Source: Candidatus Nitrohelix vancouverensis
Lineage (GTDB): Bacteria > Nitrospinota > Nitrospinia > Nitrospinales > VA-1
NCBI GenBank assembly: GCA_015698305.1
Contig: CP048620.1
Coordinates: forward strand, 1,576,557-1,640,556
DNA length: 64,000 nt
Direction: 5' to 3'
Part shown: positions 9,220 to 18,142 of the stretch, piece after piece
Layout: each line of letters starts with the position of its first letter
Numbering within the stretch: position 1 is the first letter of the stretch
Program-made: the position numbers and the translations under genes
Notes under the pieces: generated by a model
Databases searched by the model: none
Told to the model about the DNA's origin: nothing
Seen by the model: the letters and a program-made list of their open reading frames with translations, nothing else

Positions 9220-10068
9220 TTGAATTTGAGACAGTTTTTTTCAACCGCCCTGGCATGTTTACCGATGGTCTTCATTCTGAACATCGCGCAGGCGCAAGAG
9301 ACCATCACTATTTCCGGCTCCACGACGGTCGCGCCCATTGCATCTCGCGCGGCGGAGGCATTTTTAGTCAATCGACCGGAAATTAGAATTCTTGTCAATG
9401 GCGGCGGTTCCGGCGTTGGAATCAATGCGGTTGGAAGCGGTCTGGCGCAAATTGGCATGGCCTCTCGCATGATTACGCCGCGAGAGTTGTCCCGATTTGA
9501 GCGGAGTCAATTGAAGGCGCACGCGGTCGGAAGGGATGGCGTGGCCTGCGCAATTTCTGCATCGATATATAACGCGGGTGTGCGGGCCTTGACGCGCGAA
9601 CAAATCGCAGGGATTTATCTCGGGAAGATAAAAAACTGGAGCGCCCTGGGCGGACCGGATAGCGCGATAGTCGTTATTGATAAGGAGCGTCACCGAGGGA
9701 CGCGCCACGTTTTTATGAATTATGTGTTTGGCGACGCTAACGCGCGCACTCCCGGCGCCCGTTTGGTCACCGGTTCCAATAATGAAGAACGCGCTAAAAT
9801 TGCGCAGAGTGATGCGGCCATCGGTATGTTGTCTCTTGCCTGGCTGAACGATGCGGTCAAAGGCGTTGCGATCCAGGAAGGCGACGCGCGAATCGAGCCT
9901 AGCGTTGCCAATGTGCGTTCCGGAGCCTACCCCATCACGCGAGACCTGTTGTTTGTAACCGCAGGCGAACCGGTCGGAGCGGTCAAGGAATTCATGGAAT
10001 TTATATACGGTCCCAAAGGAAAAGAGATTGTCGTTGACAGCGGATACATTCCCATTGAACGTCCTTGA
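9220..10068 (+). CDS. pstS: Phosphate ABC transporter, substrate-binding protein
   Basis: A PstS-type periplasmic phosphate-binding protein. After the signal peptide (ends NIAQAQ) it shows ISGSTTVAPIASRAAEAF, GGGSGVGINAVGSGLAQIGMASR and DKERHRGTRHVFMNYVFG, matching the phosphate-contacting loops (SGST..., GGGSG..., the RHRGTR region). I chose the TTG at 9220, which has GGGAG eight bases upstream and puts a lysine/arginine-containing signal peptide at the N-terminus; ATGs at 9142 and 9178 are in frame and possible. No clear Pho box is visible upstream. Confidence 0.9.
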   Translation: MNLRQFFSTALACLPMVFILNIAQAQETITISGSTTVAPIASRAAEAFLVNRPEIRILVNGGGSGVGINAVGSGLAQIGMASRMITPRELSRFERSQLKAHAVGRDGVACAISASIYNAGVRALTREQIAGIYLGKIKNWSALGGPDSAIVVIDKERHRGTRHVFMNYVFGDANARTPGARLVTGSNNEERAKIAQSDAAIGMLSLAWLNDAVKGVAIQEGDARIEPSVANVRSGAYPITRDLLFVTAGEPVGAVKEFMEFIYGPKGKEIVVDSGYIPIERP

Positions 10069-10927
10069 GAAAAGGCCGACCGACCCACTGTTCTGGTTCT
10101 CGGCCTTGTCGGCCGGGTTGACCCTGCTGATCGGTCTGGGTTTTTATGTCTACCTGTTCTGGGCGAGCTGGCCGCTGTGGCGCGACCATTCTTTGAGTTT
10201 CTTCACCAGTACGGACTGGTTTCCCGGGGAATCCTACGGCGCTCTTGCGATGATTTACGGTTCCGTGATGGTTTCGACCCTGGCTTTGGTCACAGCCCTT
10301 CCCTTTGCCCTTGCGGGCGCGGTGACGGCGTCCGAATTTTTGTCGCCTCGATTGCGTTTGGTTTTCAAGGCGGCGATGGAGCTCATGGCGGGCGTCCCTG
10401 GAATTGTTTACGGTTTGTTGGGCGCCGCTCTGCTTGCGCTTTGGGTGAAGGACTGGTTTGGATTGATCGACGGCAACACTCTGTTCACCGCGGGGATTTT
10501 GTTGGGCGTGATGATCCTGCCGACGATCATGACTCTGGCGGAAGACGCGATTCATTCGGTGCCGCGCGAGTTTCGCGAAACGGCGGCGAGTCTGGGCCTT
10601 CCGCCCTTACAGGCTTTTTTCCGCGTCGTGTTTCCGCAGGCTCTGCCGGGCATCGTAGGCGCTGTTCTGCTTGGGCTGGGTCGGGCATTGGGCGAGACGA
10701 TTGCCGTGATGCTGGTGATCGGAGGACTCGACATGATCCCGTCTCCCTGGTTCGACTGGTTTGCGCCGGGACAGAGCATCCCTTCGAAACTGGGGAGGGA
10801 AGCGGCGGAAGCGATCGGTTCGGGGATGCACTGGAACGCATTGCTGGGGCTTGGATGCGCGCTGTTTTCCGGTTCCATGTTGTTGACGGGATTTGGCTCT
10901 TATCTATTGAGGAGGCGGCAACGGTGA
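10028..10927 (+). CDS. pstC: Phosphate ABC transporter, permease
   Basis: 299 residues with six hydrophobic helices. The binding-protein-dependent transport signature EFRETAASLGLPPLQAFFRV and the downstream LGRALGETIAVMLVIGG are diagnostic of PstC. The TTG start at 10028 has AAAGGA seven bases upstream and overlaps the end of pstS by 41 bp; a TTG at 10055 is an alternative. The protein forms the membrane channel with PstA. Confidence 0.92.
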   Translation: MSLTADTFPLNVLEKRPTDPLFWFSALSAGLTLLIGLGFYVYLFWASWPLWRDHSLSFFTSTDWFPGESYGALAMIYGSVMVSTLALVTALPFALAGAVTASEFLSPRLRLVFKAAMELMAGVPGIVYGLLGAALLALWVKDWFGLIDGNTLFTAGILLGVMILPTIMTLAEDAIHSVPREFRETAASLGLPPLQAFFRVVFPQALPGIVGAVLLGLGRALGETIAVMLVIGGLDMIPSPWFDWFAPGQSIPSKLGREAAEAIGSGMHWNALLGLGCALFSGSMLLTGFGSYLLRRRQR

Positions 10928-11769
10928 GGCAAACATTGGATCGCATGCTGATCGCAATAATCTTTATGTTAGCCGCAACGGGGTTGCTGGTTTTGCTGAT
11001 TATTTTATCGACCGTGTTCGGCAAAGGAATGCCGGCGCTTTCTCTCGGATTTCTGACCGAGCCGTCGAGTGATTTTGGCGCCGAGGGCGGCGTGTTTTAT
11101 CAAATCATTGGAACGCTGATTTTGACCGTCGGGGCATTGGCGATCGCGCTTCCCCTTGCGGTGGGGACGACCTTGTTTCAGACCGAATGTCTGCGTTCGC
11201 ATCGTCTGAAAGCCGCCTTTCGCGCGGTGATTTATTCGTTGAACGCCATGCCGACCATCCTGTTCGGTCTGGCGGGTTATGTTTTGTTTGGGGTTTATTT
11301 AGGAGCCGGAGTGTCCTGGTTGACGGGCGCTCTGATATTGGGAATCATGATTCTTCCAACCATACAGGCAAGCATTCAGGAAGCCGTTGAAGGGCTTCCC
11401 GAAAAGTACCGGGAAACGGGAACCTCGTTGGGCATGACGCCCTGGGCGCTGGCGCAGAACGTGGTCCTGCCGCTATGCTGGCATGGCGCGGTGACCGGCG
11501 GATTGCTGGGGCTGGCGCGCGCGGCCGGGGAGACGGCGGCCATCATGTTCACCGCCGCCGCGTTTTCAGGCGCCACCTTCCCGCAGTCGTTTAAAGATCC
11601 GGTTCCCACTTTACAGACGCATATTCTGGTGCTGGCTCAGGACGCTTCGCAGGCGAGTTCTCTGACCAACGCCTGGGGCGCGGCATCTGTTTTATTGCTG
11701 ATGGTGTTTCTATTGATCCTGTTCTCGCTTTGGGTGCGCAATCAGTTTTCCATGGAGGCCCAGCGGTGA
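10924..11769 (+). CDS. pstA: Phosphate ABC transporter, permease
   Basis: 281 residues from the GTG at 10924, which overlaps the pstC stop (GTGA) and has GAGGAGG eight bases upstream, a textbook coupled start. The permease signature is EKYRETGTSLGMTPWALAQN followed by LGLARAAGETAAIMFTAAAF. Helices follow the PstA pattern. The frame remains open far upstream inside pstC, but that part is not translated as PstA. Confidence 0.92.
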   Translation: MRQTLDRMLIAIIFMLAATGLLVLLIILSTVFGKGMPALSLGFLTEPSSDFGAEGGVFYQIIGTLILTVGALAIALPLAVGTTLFQTECLRSHRLKAAFRAVIYSLNAMPTILFGLAGYVLFGVYLGAGVSWLTGALILGIMILPTIQASIQEAVEGLPEKYRETGTSLGMTPWALAQNVVLPLCWHGAVTGGLLGLARAAGETAAIMFTAAAFSGATFPQSFKDPVPTLQTHILVLAQDASQASSLTNAWGAASVLLLMVFLLILFSLWVRNQFSMEAQR

Positions 11770-12536
11770 AAGATAAAATGGTGAATCTGGAACTGAAGAA
11801 CACCGAGATTACCTATAACGGAAAACCCATTTTGAAAAATCTTTGTTATGGATTTCCCGAAAACTCGATCACTTGTATTCTGGGCGCTTCCGGTTCAGGC
11901 AAGACGACCTTGTTACGCTCCCTGAGTCGCCTGAACGACCGGATACCCGGTTTCAAGGTTCGCGGGGAAGTTTGGGTCGCCGGCACGGAAATCTATTTAA
12001 ACGGCGTTAACGTCTATGACTTGCGGCGCAAGGTCGGTATGATTTTTCAGTCCCCCTGCGTGTTCCCGAAAAGCATTTATGAAAATGTTATTTTTGGCTA
12101 CAAATACCATCACCCTAAAAGGAAATCGGAATTCCCCGAGATCGCAGAACGCTATTTGAAAGAAACGCATCTGTGGGACGAGGTCAAGGATCGCCTGAAA
12201 AAACCCGCATCCATACTGTCTCAAGGGCAAAAGCAGAGACTGTCCATCGCCAGAACGCTGGCCCTTGAACCGGAAATCTTGCTCATGGACGAGCCGACCT
12301 CGTCGCTGGACCCGGTCTCCGTCGAGGCCTTTGAACAATTGATCTTGTCTCTCAAGGAAAAACACACCATACTGATGGCGACGCATAACATCGCGCAAAC
12401 CCGAAGAATTGCAGATGAAGTGGTGTTTTTGCATGAGGGGCAAATCTGGGATCAGGGACCCTCTGCGACGTTCTTTGAAGCTACATTGAGCGCCGAGGCT
12501 CAACGGTTTCTCGAAGGGGACCGCCCCCGTATCTAG
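11766..12536 (+). CDS. pstB: Phosphate ABC transporter, ATP-binding protein
   Basis: 256 residues from the GTG at 11766, again overlapping the previous stop (GTGA) with GGAGG seven bases upstream. Walker A GASGSGKTT (40-48), Q-loop Gln95 (MIFQSP), signature LSQGQKQRL (151-159), Walker B ILLMDE (171-176) and H-loop MATHN are all present. The signature is LSQGQ instead of the usual LSGGQ. No phoU follows; the next gene encodes a TPR protein, so regulation of this transporter may be encoded elsewhere. Confidence 0.92.
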   Translation: MKDKMVNLELKNTEITYNGKPILKNLCYGFPENSITCILGASGSGKTTLLRSLSRLNDRIPGFKVRGEVWVAGTEIYLNGVNVYDLRRKVGMIFQSPCVFPKSIYENVIFGYKYHHPKRKSEFPEIAERYLKETHLWDEVKDRLKKPASILSQGQKQRLSIARTLALEPEILLMDEPTSSLDPVSVEAFEQLILSLKEKHTILMATHNIAQTRRIADEVVFLHEGQIWDQGPSATFFEATLSAEAQRFLEGDRPRI

Positions 12537-12560
12537 TCACCCCGTTTCCCAAACATTCCC

Positions 12561-14111
12561 ATGTCGCCCGATTCTAAAAACAAGCCATCCTCCGGGGAAA
12601 AGATGGAGTCCCTGTCCACGCTGGGCGACGCGCTTCGTCAACAAAACCCAAACCTTGCCAGAGCGTTCGAAATTTTTCAGGATCGGGCGGAACCGGCCAA
12701 TCGACTGGTTGAAGTGTTTCACGACATTCTTCCCTACGATTGGGAGGACCCTTTGCTGTTTGAGAAGGGCGTCGAGCTGACTTCCGAAGGTCGCTTCGGC
12801 GAATCCGTCGCCGTGTTCCAGCAGGTCTTGCAGAAACAGCCGGAGGCCTATCCGGCCTATCATATGCTGGGGCATGTGTTTGGATGCCAGGGCCAATTCA
12901 AAACCGAAGTTGAATATTATCGCAAGGCGTTACGCATCCGCCCGGACTATCCGCAAGCCTGGATCAACCTCGGCTCGGCTTATCAGGCCTTGGGCAAAGA
13001 GAAAAAGGCGGTCGAAGCCTTCTGTCAGGCGGCGCGCCACACGCCTGATTTTGCGCTTGCGGATTATTGGTTGACCTACACCATCGATCGCTTGCGCCGA
13101 TTTCCCAAAGACCCTAGTCACCCGAAAAAAGAAACCGGTCGGAAACGTTATTTTGCCGACGCCTGTTATTTTCTGGGGCTGGCCTATGTGGAATACGCAA
13201 GCCATAACTCTGCGCGTCAGGCCTTCAAAAAAGCGGTGCGTATCGATCCTGCTTTTGCCGACGCCTTTGGTCAGTTGGGGCATCTGCATATCAAGAAAAT
13301 GCGCAATCCCAAACGCGCGGAAAAATATCTTGCGAGCGCGAACCAACTGTATCTGAAACAGAATGACTTGCATCATGCGGCCTTGATCCAGGCCCTGAGA
13401 GAGAAAAAAGAGAGCGGCGCGGCGACTCCTGAAGACTGGCTTAAGGAAGGGTTGCGTTTACAGCAGAACGGACAGAATCAGGGAGCCATCGACGCCTATC
13501 GGGTTGCGGTCAATTTACAAAAGGGTTATGTCGATGCGCATTACAATCTGGGAATCGCTTTTGGCAGTCAGGTGGATATGGGTTTTCCCGTTCATCATAA
13601 GGCAATTTGGGAATTCAACCACGTCATTGAATTGAAGCGGGATTTCATCCACGCTTATACCGCGTTGGCGGCGATTTATATCAAGAAGGGCGAGCCTGAA
13701 GAAGCGATCACAGTCATTGAAAAGGGATTGGAGATCGATTCCCGGGAAGTGAACCTTTACTATTATATGGGAATCGCCCGGCAATTTTTAAGAGAGTACG
13801 ATGAGGCGGCGGAAGCGCTGAAGCAGGCGGCGATCCTCAAACCGCAATCGATTCCCATCCGGTTTTACCTGGGGATGGCTCATATGGAACGGGGGCGTTA
13901 TGCGGAAGCGAGCGAGGCGTTTCAGGAAACGGTGCGTCTCAAGCCGGATTTCGCCGACGGACACCATATGCTGGGCGCGATTTATCACGACAAAATTCCC
14001 GACCCGGAGAAAGCCGCGTTTCATTTGAAAAAGGCGGACCAGCTCTATGTGAAACTGGAGGAGTATTCGCGTTCCGCCCAGGTGCGTTTGTTGATCGAAC
14101 AAATTACCTGA
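12561..14111 (+). CDS. TPR-repeat protein
   Basis: 516 residues, no signal peptide. At least nine tetratricopeptide repeats can be read, e.g. AYPAYHMLGHVFGCQGQFKT, PQAWINLGSAYQALGKEKKA, CYFLGLAYVEYASHNSARQA, VDAHYNLGIAF, IHAYTALAAIYIKKGEPEEA, VNLYYYMGIARQFLREYDEA and IPIRFYLGMAHMERGRYAEA. Predicted to be a cytoplasmic helical scaffold. It starts 24 bp after pstB on the same strand and could be co-transcribed. No partner can be named from sequence. Confidence 0.85.
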   Translation: MSPDSKNKPSSGEKMESLSTLGDALRQQNPNLARAFEIFQDRAEPANRLVEVFHDILPYDWEDPLLFEKGVELTSEGRFGESVAVFQQVLQKQPEAYPAYHMLGHVFGCQGQFKTEVEYYRKALRIRPDYPQAWINLGSAYQALGKEKKAVEAFCQAARHTPDFALADYWLTYTIDRLRRFPKDPSHPKKETGRKRYFADACYFLGLAYVEYASHNSARQAFKKAVRIDPAFADAFGQLGHLHIKKMRNPKRAEKYLASANQLYLKQNDLHHAALIQALREKKESGAATPEDWLKEGLRLQQNGQNQGAIDAYRVAVNLQKGYVDAHYNLGIAFGSQVDMGFPVHHKAIWEFNHVIELKRDFIHAYTALAAIYIKKGEPEEAITVIEKGLEIDSREVNLYYYMGIARQFLREYDEAAEALKQAAILKPQSIPIRFYLGMAHMERGRYAEASEAFQETVRLKPDFADGHHMLGAIYHDKIPDPEKAAFHLKKADQLYVKLEEYSRSAQVRLLIEQIT

Positions 14112-14137
14112 TCGCCCTGCAAACTAAAGGCTCGTCA

Positions 14138-15397
14138 ATGCCAAGCCGGATTCTGAAATTCATTGCGCTGGTTTTTTTGTCGCTTCTTCTTGAAGCTCCG
14201 TATTTTGCCCGGGCGCTTCCAACGCAGTTGTCGGCTCCTCCCGAAAATAATATCAGCGCCTCCGTCGCGGCTCAACGCGCTCTGGTTGATTCCCTCTATT
14301 ATGAATTTGATCGCTGGTTCGAGATTTTCGACGAGCGCATTGCCTTTCTGGAGGCGCAACCCGAATCCAGAGATAATACAATGGAGCGGATGCGCTTTTA
14401 TTTCGCGTATGCGGGCTTGCTGGGGGAAGTGTCGCACACCCTCGCCTTCACCAGTCAATACAAGATCGATTCCGTGGCCAAACCATTTTCCTATTACAGC
14501 GAGATGGCCAAGAAAACCGCGCGCGAGATCATCGATCGAGACGATGCGAGCCCGTCTGAAAAGGCGGAAGCCTATATGTACCTTGGCGGAGCGGAAGGTT
14601 ATATTGCAATTTTTGAATACGGACAAGGCGATCTGGTGTCGGCGCTGATCAACGGATTGCAGGCGGATGGGCATTTGGAGAAGGCGCTGGACCTGGATTC
14701 GCGCTTTGTTGATTCCAATTTTGGACTGGGAATGTACCGTTACGGCAACAGCCGTCTGGGCGGTTTCGGCAATTTCATTCTGCAGGGCGGATCGGATTTG
14801 CGCAAAGAGGGTCTGGCTCATATTGAAACCGCGTTGAGGGAGGACGCTTCATCGCGTCCCCTGGTCTACAAGACGCTGATCTGGTTCAATATTTCCGAAC
14901 AGATCAATCCGGCGAACGCGAATCTTCCTAAGGATCATGTCCTGGCGCCCCACAATCGACGCGCTCGAGTTCTGGAACTGCTGGCAGAATTCAAGTCCGC
15001 CTATTTTTCGGATCCAGCGCGCAAGGATTTCATAGGCAATAAAGAATATTTTATGATGGACGCGCTACAGGCGATGCTCGATGGAAGGTACCGCGACGGC
15101 AAGGCTGGGTTCGAAAAGGCGCTTGAAATCTGCGACTACCTCATCAAGGTAAAGAAAATGCCGATCAACCCGCAGTTGATTCGTTCCGTCAAGGCGGGAA
15201 TTGAGTTTTGCGAGTTGATGCTGATGAAGCCGGATGAATCGGGCGACGCGCCTCTTTGTCTGAAGGTCTCCCAGCATCTTGATTTCCTGAAAAACGGCGG
15301 CGCCATGTTGGAATACGATTCAAAAAAAATTCAGCGCGAACTTCAGGATGTGTTTACAGAAGCCTTGAAAAAGTTTTCAAACAAGAATCATTGCTGA
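14138..15397 (+). CDS. Exported TPR-like protein of unknown function
   Basis: 419 residues with an N-terminal signal peptide (KFIALVFLSLLLEAPYFARA). The body is helical with TPR-like patterns (AEAYMYLGGAEGYIAIFEYG, VDSNFGLGMYRYGNSRLGGF, KEYFMMDALQAMLDGRYRDG). Similar exported helical proteins are found in delta-proteobacteria-like lineages, but no function is known to me. It starts 26 bp after the TPR gene and is likely in the same transcript. Confidence 0.75.
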   Translation: MPSRILKFIALVFLSLLLEAPYFARALPTQLSAPPENNISASVAAQRALVDSLYYEFDRWFEIFDERIAFLEAQPESRDNTMERMRFYFAYAGLLGEVSHTLAFTSQYKIDSVAKPFSYYSEMAKKTAREIIDRDDASPSEKAEAYMYLGGAEGYIAIFEYGQGDLVSALINGLQADGHLEKALDLDSRFVDSNFGLGMYRYGNSRLGGFGNFILQGGSDLRKEGLAHIETALREDASSRPLVYKTLIWFNISEQINPANANLPKDHVLAPHNRRARVLELLAEFKSAYFSDPARKDFIGNKEYFMMDALQAMLDGRYRDGKAGFEKALEICDYLIKVKKMPINPQLIRSVKAGIEFCELMLMKPDESGDAPLCLKVSQHLDFLKNGGAMLEYDSKKIQRELQDVFTEALKKFSNKNHC

Positions 15398-15533
15398 TCT
15401 GAATGCGAATGTAAGGCCTGGGCGAGGCGCGCGACCAAAGATGCAGAGCAGGTTGCTATTATCTTTAAATTTCTGGACATGGTTCACGGACGGCTTTTTT
15501 CAGACACTCAGGTTTATCCGTTTAGAGGATTCG

Positions 15534-16217
15534 ATGAATAAAAAAATCATACTACTGACATGCCTGACTGTTGGGGCAGGGTTGTTTTTCTACTTTGACC
15601 TGAACCAGTATTTATCACTGGACGGTCTCAAGGCGAACCGGGATCGATTGCTTGACTATTATGAACACAATGCCGTTCCGATGATTCTCGGGTTCATTGC
15701 GTTATACATTGTCGTTGTGGCGGTGTCTCTGCCAGGCGCGACGATTCTGACTTTAGGGGGAGGCGCTATATTCGGATCGGTGATGGGGACCGCAGTCGTC
15801 AACGTTGGCGCGACGATCGGAGCGACTCTGGCGTTTCTTGCGGCCCGATTTTTGTTGAGGGATTGGGTCGAAGGAAAATTCGGCGAGCGCCTGCAACCCT
15901 TCAATGCGGGATTTTCGCAAAACGCGCTCAACTATATTCTGTTTCTTCGCTTGGTTCCTTTGTTCCCTTTTTTCCTGGTCAATTTGTTGTCCGGGCTCAC
16001 CCAGGTTCCGTTACGCATTTATTTTTTTGGAACGATGTTTGGCACGCTTCCCGGAACTTTTGTCTATGCGAATGCGGGATCGAGTCTGGCGTCGATCAAT
16101 TCCCTGAGAGATATCGCATCGCCCGAAGTGTTGCTGTCTTTCGCTCTTCTTGGTTTGTTTGCGGTTGTTCCCGCCTTGTACCAACGTTTCAAAAAGAAGA
16201 GTCCAGCGGCTTCGTAA
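15534..16217 (+). CDS. TVP38/TMEM64 (DedA-superfamily) membrane protein
   Basis: 227 residues from the ATG at 15534 preceded by AGAGGA; an ATG at 15441 in frame adds an unrelated-looking stretch. About five hydrophobic segments. The SNARE-associated family core is visible: VVVAVSLPGATILTLGGGAI, FGSVMGTAVVNVGATIGATL and FLRLVPLFPFFLVNLLSG, with the typical FxxRxxPxxPFxxxN pattern. Family members are lipid-scramblase or flippase-like; a substrate cannot be read from the sequence. Confidence 0.85.
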   Translation: MNKKIILLTCLTVGAGLFFYFDLNQYLSLDGLKANRDRLLDYYEHNAVPMILGFIALYIVVVAVSLPGATILTLGGGAIFGSVMGTAVVNVGATIGATLAFLAARFLLRDWVEGKFGERLQPFNAGFSQNALNYILFLRLVPLFPFFLVNLLSGLTQVPLRIYFFGTMFGTLPGTFVYANAGSSLASINSLRDIASPEVLLSFALLGLFAVVPALYQRFKKKSPAAS

Positions 16218-16310
16218 CTCTGTCGCGCGGGCGATTTATGTTCCTTGCTTGATGCGAAATTGCCTGTACAATGAGGCTTCAGACCCTCTAGTAAGGAACG
16301 CATTTCAACC

Positions 16311-17033
16311 ATGTCGGAAGAAGACGCCGAGCGTAGACGCATCGAAGGCAATAAAAAATATTTAAGCGATTCGAATCTCAGAGACACCTATCTGGCCGGG
16401 GCCAACCTGAGCGGCGGCCTGATACGCGGCGCCGATTTGGAGCGTTGTGATCTGAGCGACTCAAATCTGGAAGGCGCGGACCTGAGCCGCGCCAATTTGT
16501 TTCAGGCGAATCTTCAGGGCGCGAATCTGAAAAAAGCGAATTTGAGCAAAGCCAATCTGGGCGCGGCCAATTTATCCGGCGCCGATTTGACCGGAGCCAT
16601 TTTGGGGAAGACCGACCTTTCGGGAGCGATCCTCAACAAAACCGTTTGCGACGAAGCGGATTTTCGTCAAGCGATCATGACGGAAGCGGAGTTCGATGAA
16701 GCCAGTTTTTGCGGCGCCAATCTGCGTAAGGTTGATTTTTCAAACACCAGCCTGAAAGGCGCGCGCATGAAAGGTTCCGATCTGAGGCGCGCCCGTTTTG
16801 CGAACGCGAAATTATTTAAAATCGATTTGAGTAAATCCGACCTGACCTCGGCGAGTTTCCTCAACGCTGATATGACGGAAGCCTATTTGAGCGGGGCGAA
16901 TTTGAGCAAAGCGGATTTTTCCGGCGCCAATCTGAAGGGAACCGTCTTTCGCTACGCCATGAATATGGATAAAGAACAAATGAAATCTGCCCTCCTGGAC
17001 GACCGCACCCGCCTGCCGCATTACCTGAAGTGA
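16311..17033 (+). CDS. Pentapeptide-repeat protein
   Basis: 240 residues, almost all made of A(D/N)LxX pentapeptides (ANLSG, ADLER, CDLSD, SNLEG, ADLSR, ANLFQ, ANLQG, ANLKK...), which fold into a right-handed quadrilateral beta-helix. It starts with a short charged cap (MSEEDAERRRIEGNKKYLSD) and ends with a non-repeat tail containing LLDDRTRLPHYLK. No signal peptide, so cytoplasmic. Function unknown; some relatives bind gyrase, most do not. Confidence 0.9.
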   Translation: MSEEDAERRRIEGNKKYLSDSNLRDTYLAGANLSGGLIRGADLERCDLSDSNLEGADLSRANLFQANLQGANLKKANLSKANLGAANLSGADLTGAILGKTDLSGAILNKTVCDEADFRQAIMTEAEFDEASFCGANLRKVDFSNTSLKGARMKGSDLRRARFANAKLFKIDLSKSDLTSASFLNADMTEAYLSGANLSKADFSGANLKGTVFRYAMNMDKEQMKSALLDDRTRLPHYLK

Positions 17034-17046
17034 TCTCGAAATACTA

Positions 17047-18045
17047 TCAGAGAATTTCCACCCGGATGCGATGCACGCCGTCGACGCCGGAAGGAAAGGG
17101 GTCTCTGCTTCCATTCTCCTGCCGACCGCTGTATTGATCGGCGGCTCTCACCGAAATATCAAATTCACCGCGACTGTGGGGCGTCCAGCGATAGCTCCAG
17201 AACACCCAACTGTATGGCGACAGCGGTTTCTCGATTTCGGCGAGGAACCAGGTTCGCTCGCCGTCGGTAGACACTTGCACATACTGTATGCCGCGATCCC
17301 CGGCAAATGCGATGCCCTTGATTTCTGTGGAACGCAAAGGCAGGGCGTCTTCGTTTTGCGGGAAGTCGATTCTGGAAAAAATATGAACTCGGGCTTGTTG
17401 CGTCCAACCTTTTTTCTGCCAATAACCCTGATAGGAGCCGCGCGAAATTTCGATCTCGCGCAACCACTTCACCTGCTTGATGCCGTACAGACCGGGGATG
17501 AGCAGTCGCACGGGCATTCCGTGGTCCGGCGTTAAAGGCTGATCGTTCATGCTGTAGGCGATCATCGCTCCGGGGTGAAATCCTTTTTTCAATGGCACGC
17601 TTTCGTGATAACCGTCGTCGGCTCGCAGGATCAGACGATTGGAGAAAAAGTCGGGGTCGGCCTTTCGTAGTAATGTGGAGAGGGGAACGCCCTGCCAGTA
17701 GGCGTTGCCGAGGGCGCGGCCGCCAACAGGATTTCCGATGCAGGAAAGGGTGATCGCCTGACGCACCGAGGGCATGGCGCGAATCTCATCGAGACTCAGA
17801 GATAAGGGCTGGGACAGTCTGCCGTGGATTTTGAGACGCCAGTCGGGAGAGCGCATGACTTCGGCTTTGGGCGGACCTGAAATATCTTCGACATAAAATT
17901 CGGGAACGGGAGTGACGGGAAGCGTTTCGCGCCGCGTTTGCAAAATACGCGGTTTCATATTCGCCAGAGCTTTGAGAGGCGCGAGGGCCAGCAAGGCGAA
18001 GTCGGCCAGCAGACTTTTTAAAAATTGTTTGCGCGTCAACTGCAT
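17047..18045 (-). CDS. Sulfite-oxidase-family molybdopterin oxidoreductase, exported
   Basis: 332 residues. The N-terminus MQLTRKQFLKSLLADFALLA resembles a Tat signal with TRKQFLK in place of RRxFLK. The Mo-cofactor domain carries the Mo-ligand cysteine Cys102 in TLSCIGNPVGGRALGNAYWQ, then GYHESVPL, DHGMPVRLLIPGLYGIKQVK and WLREIEI, followed by a C-terminal dimerisation-type domain (IKGIAFAGDRGIQYVQVSTD, GEFDISVRAADQ). No heme domain is fused. Candidate substrates are sulfite or another sulfur or oxyanion compound; the sequence does not decide. It converges on the pentapeptide gene, with 13 bp between stops. Confidence 0.88.
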   Translation of the reverse strand: MQLTRKQFLKSLLADFALLALAPLKALANMKPRILQTRRETLPVTPVPEFYVEDISGPPKAEVMRSPDWRLKIHGRLSQPLSLSLDEIRAMPSVRQAITLSCIGNPVGGRALGNAYWQGVPLSTLLRKADPDFFSNRLILRADDGYHESVPLKKGFHPGAMIAYSMNDQPLTPDHGMPVRLLIPGLYGIKQVKWLREIEISRGSYQGYWQKKGWTQQARVHIFSRIDFPQNEDALPLRSTEIKGIAFAGDRGIQYVQVSTDGERTWFLAEIEKPLSPYSWVFWSYRWTPHSRGEFDISVRAADQYSGRQENGSRDPFPSGVDGVHRIRVEIL

Positions 18046-18095
18046 GGGAGCCGAGACCGCGCCTGTCCGGCGAGGTCGTAACGATTAAAATATCA

Positions 18096-18137
18096 TCCGG
18101 CAAGGGACCGCCCTTTTGAAGGGGGCGCCTTGCCGGA
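18096..18137 (-). terminator. Long GC-rich hairpin downstream of arsM-like gene
   Basis: CCGGCAAGG at one side pairs with CCTTGCCGG at the other, with further pairing CCGCCC/GGGGGCG around a TTTTGAA loop. It starts just after the arsM-like stop on the minus strand. Only a weak T-rich tail follows (ATATTTTAA), so it may act as a terminator or an mRNA 3' stabiliser. Confidence 0.6.
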
Positions 18138-18142
18138 CGTTT

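Noticed and set aside
10177-10923. Upstream extension of the pstA frame
   Set aside because: The frame is open across pstC, but its translation is Arg/Gly-rich and has no membrane helices; pstA begins at the GTG at 10924.
14163-14648. Second frame within the exported TPR-like gene
   Set aside because: Its translation is Arg/Ser-rich with no fold pattern; the chosen frame has signal peptide and TPR-like helices.
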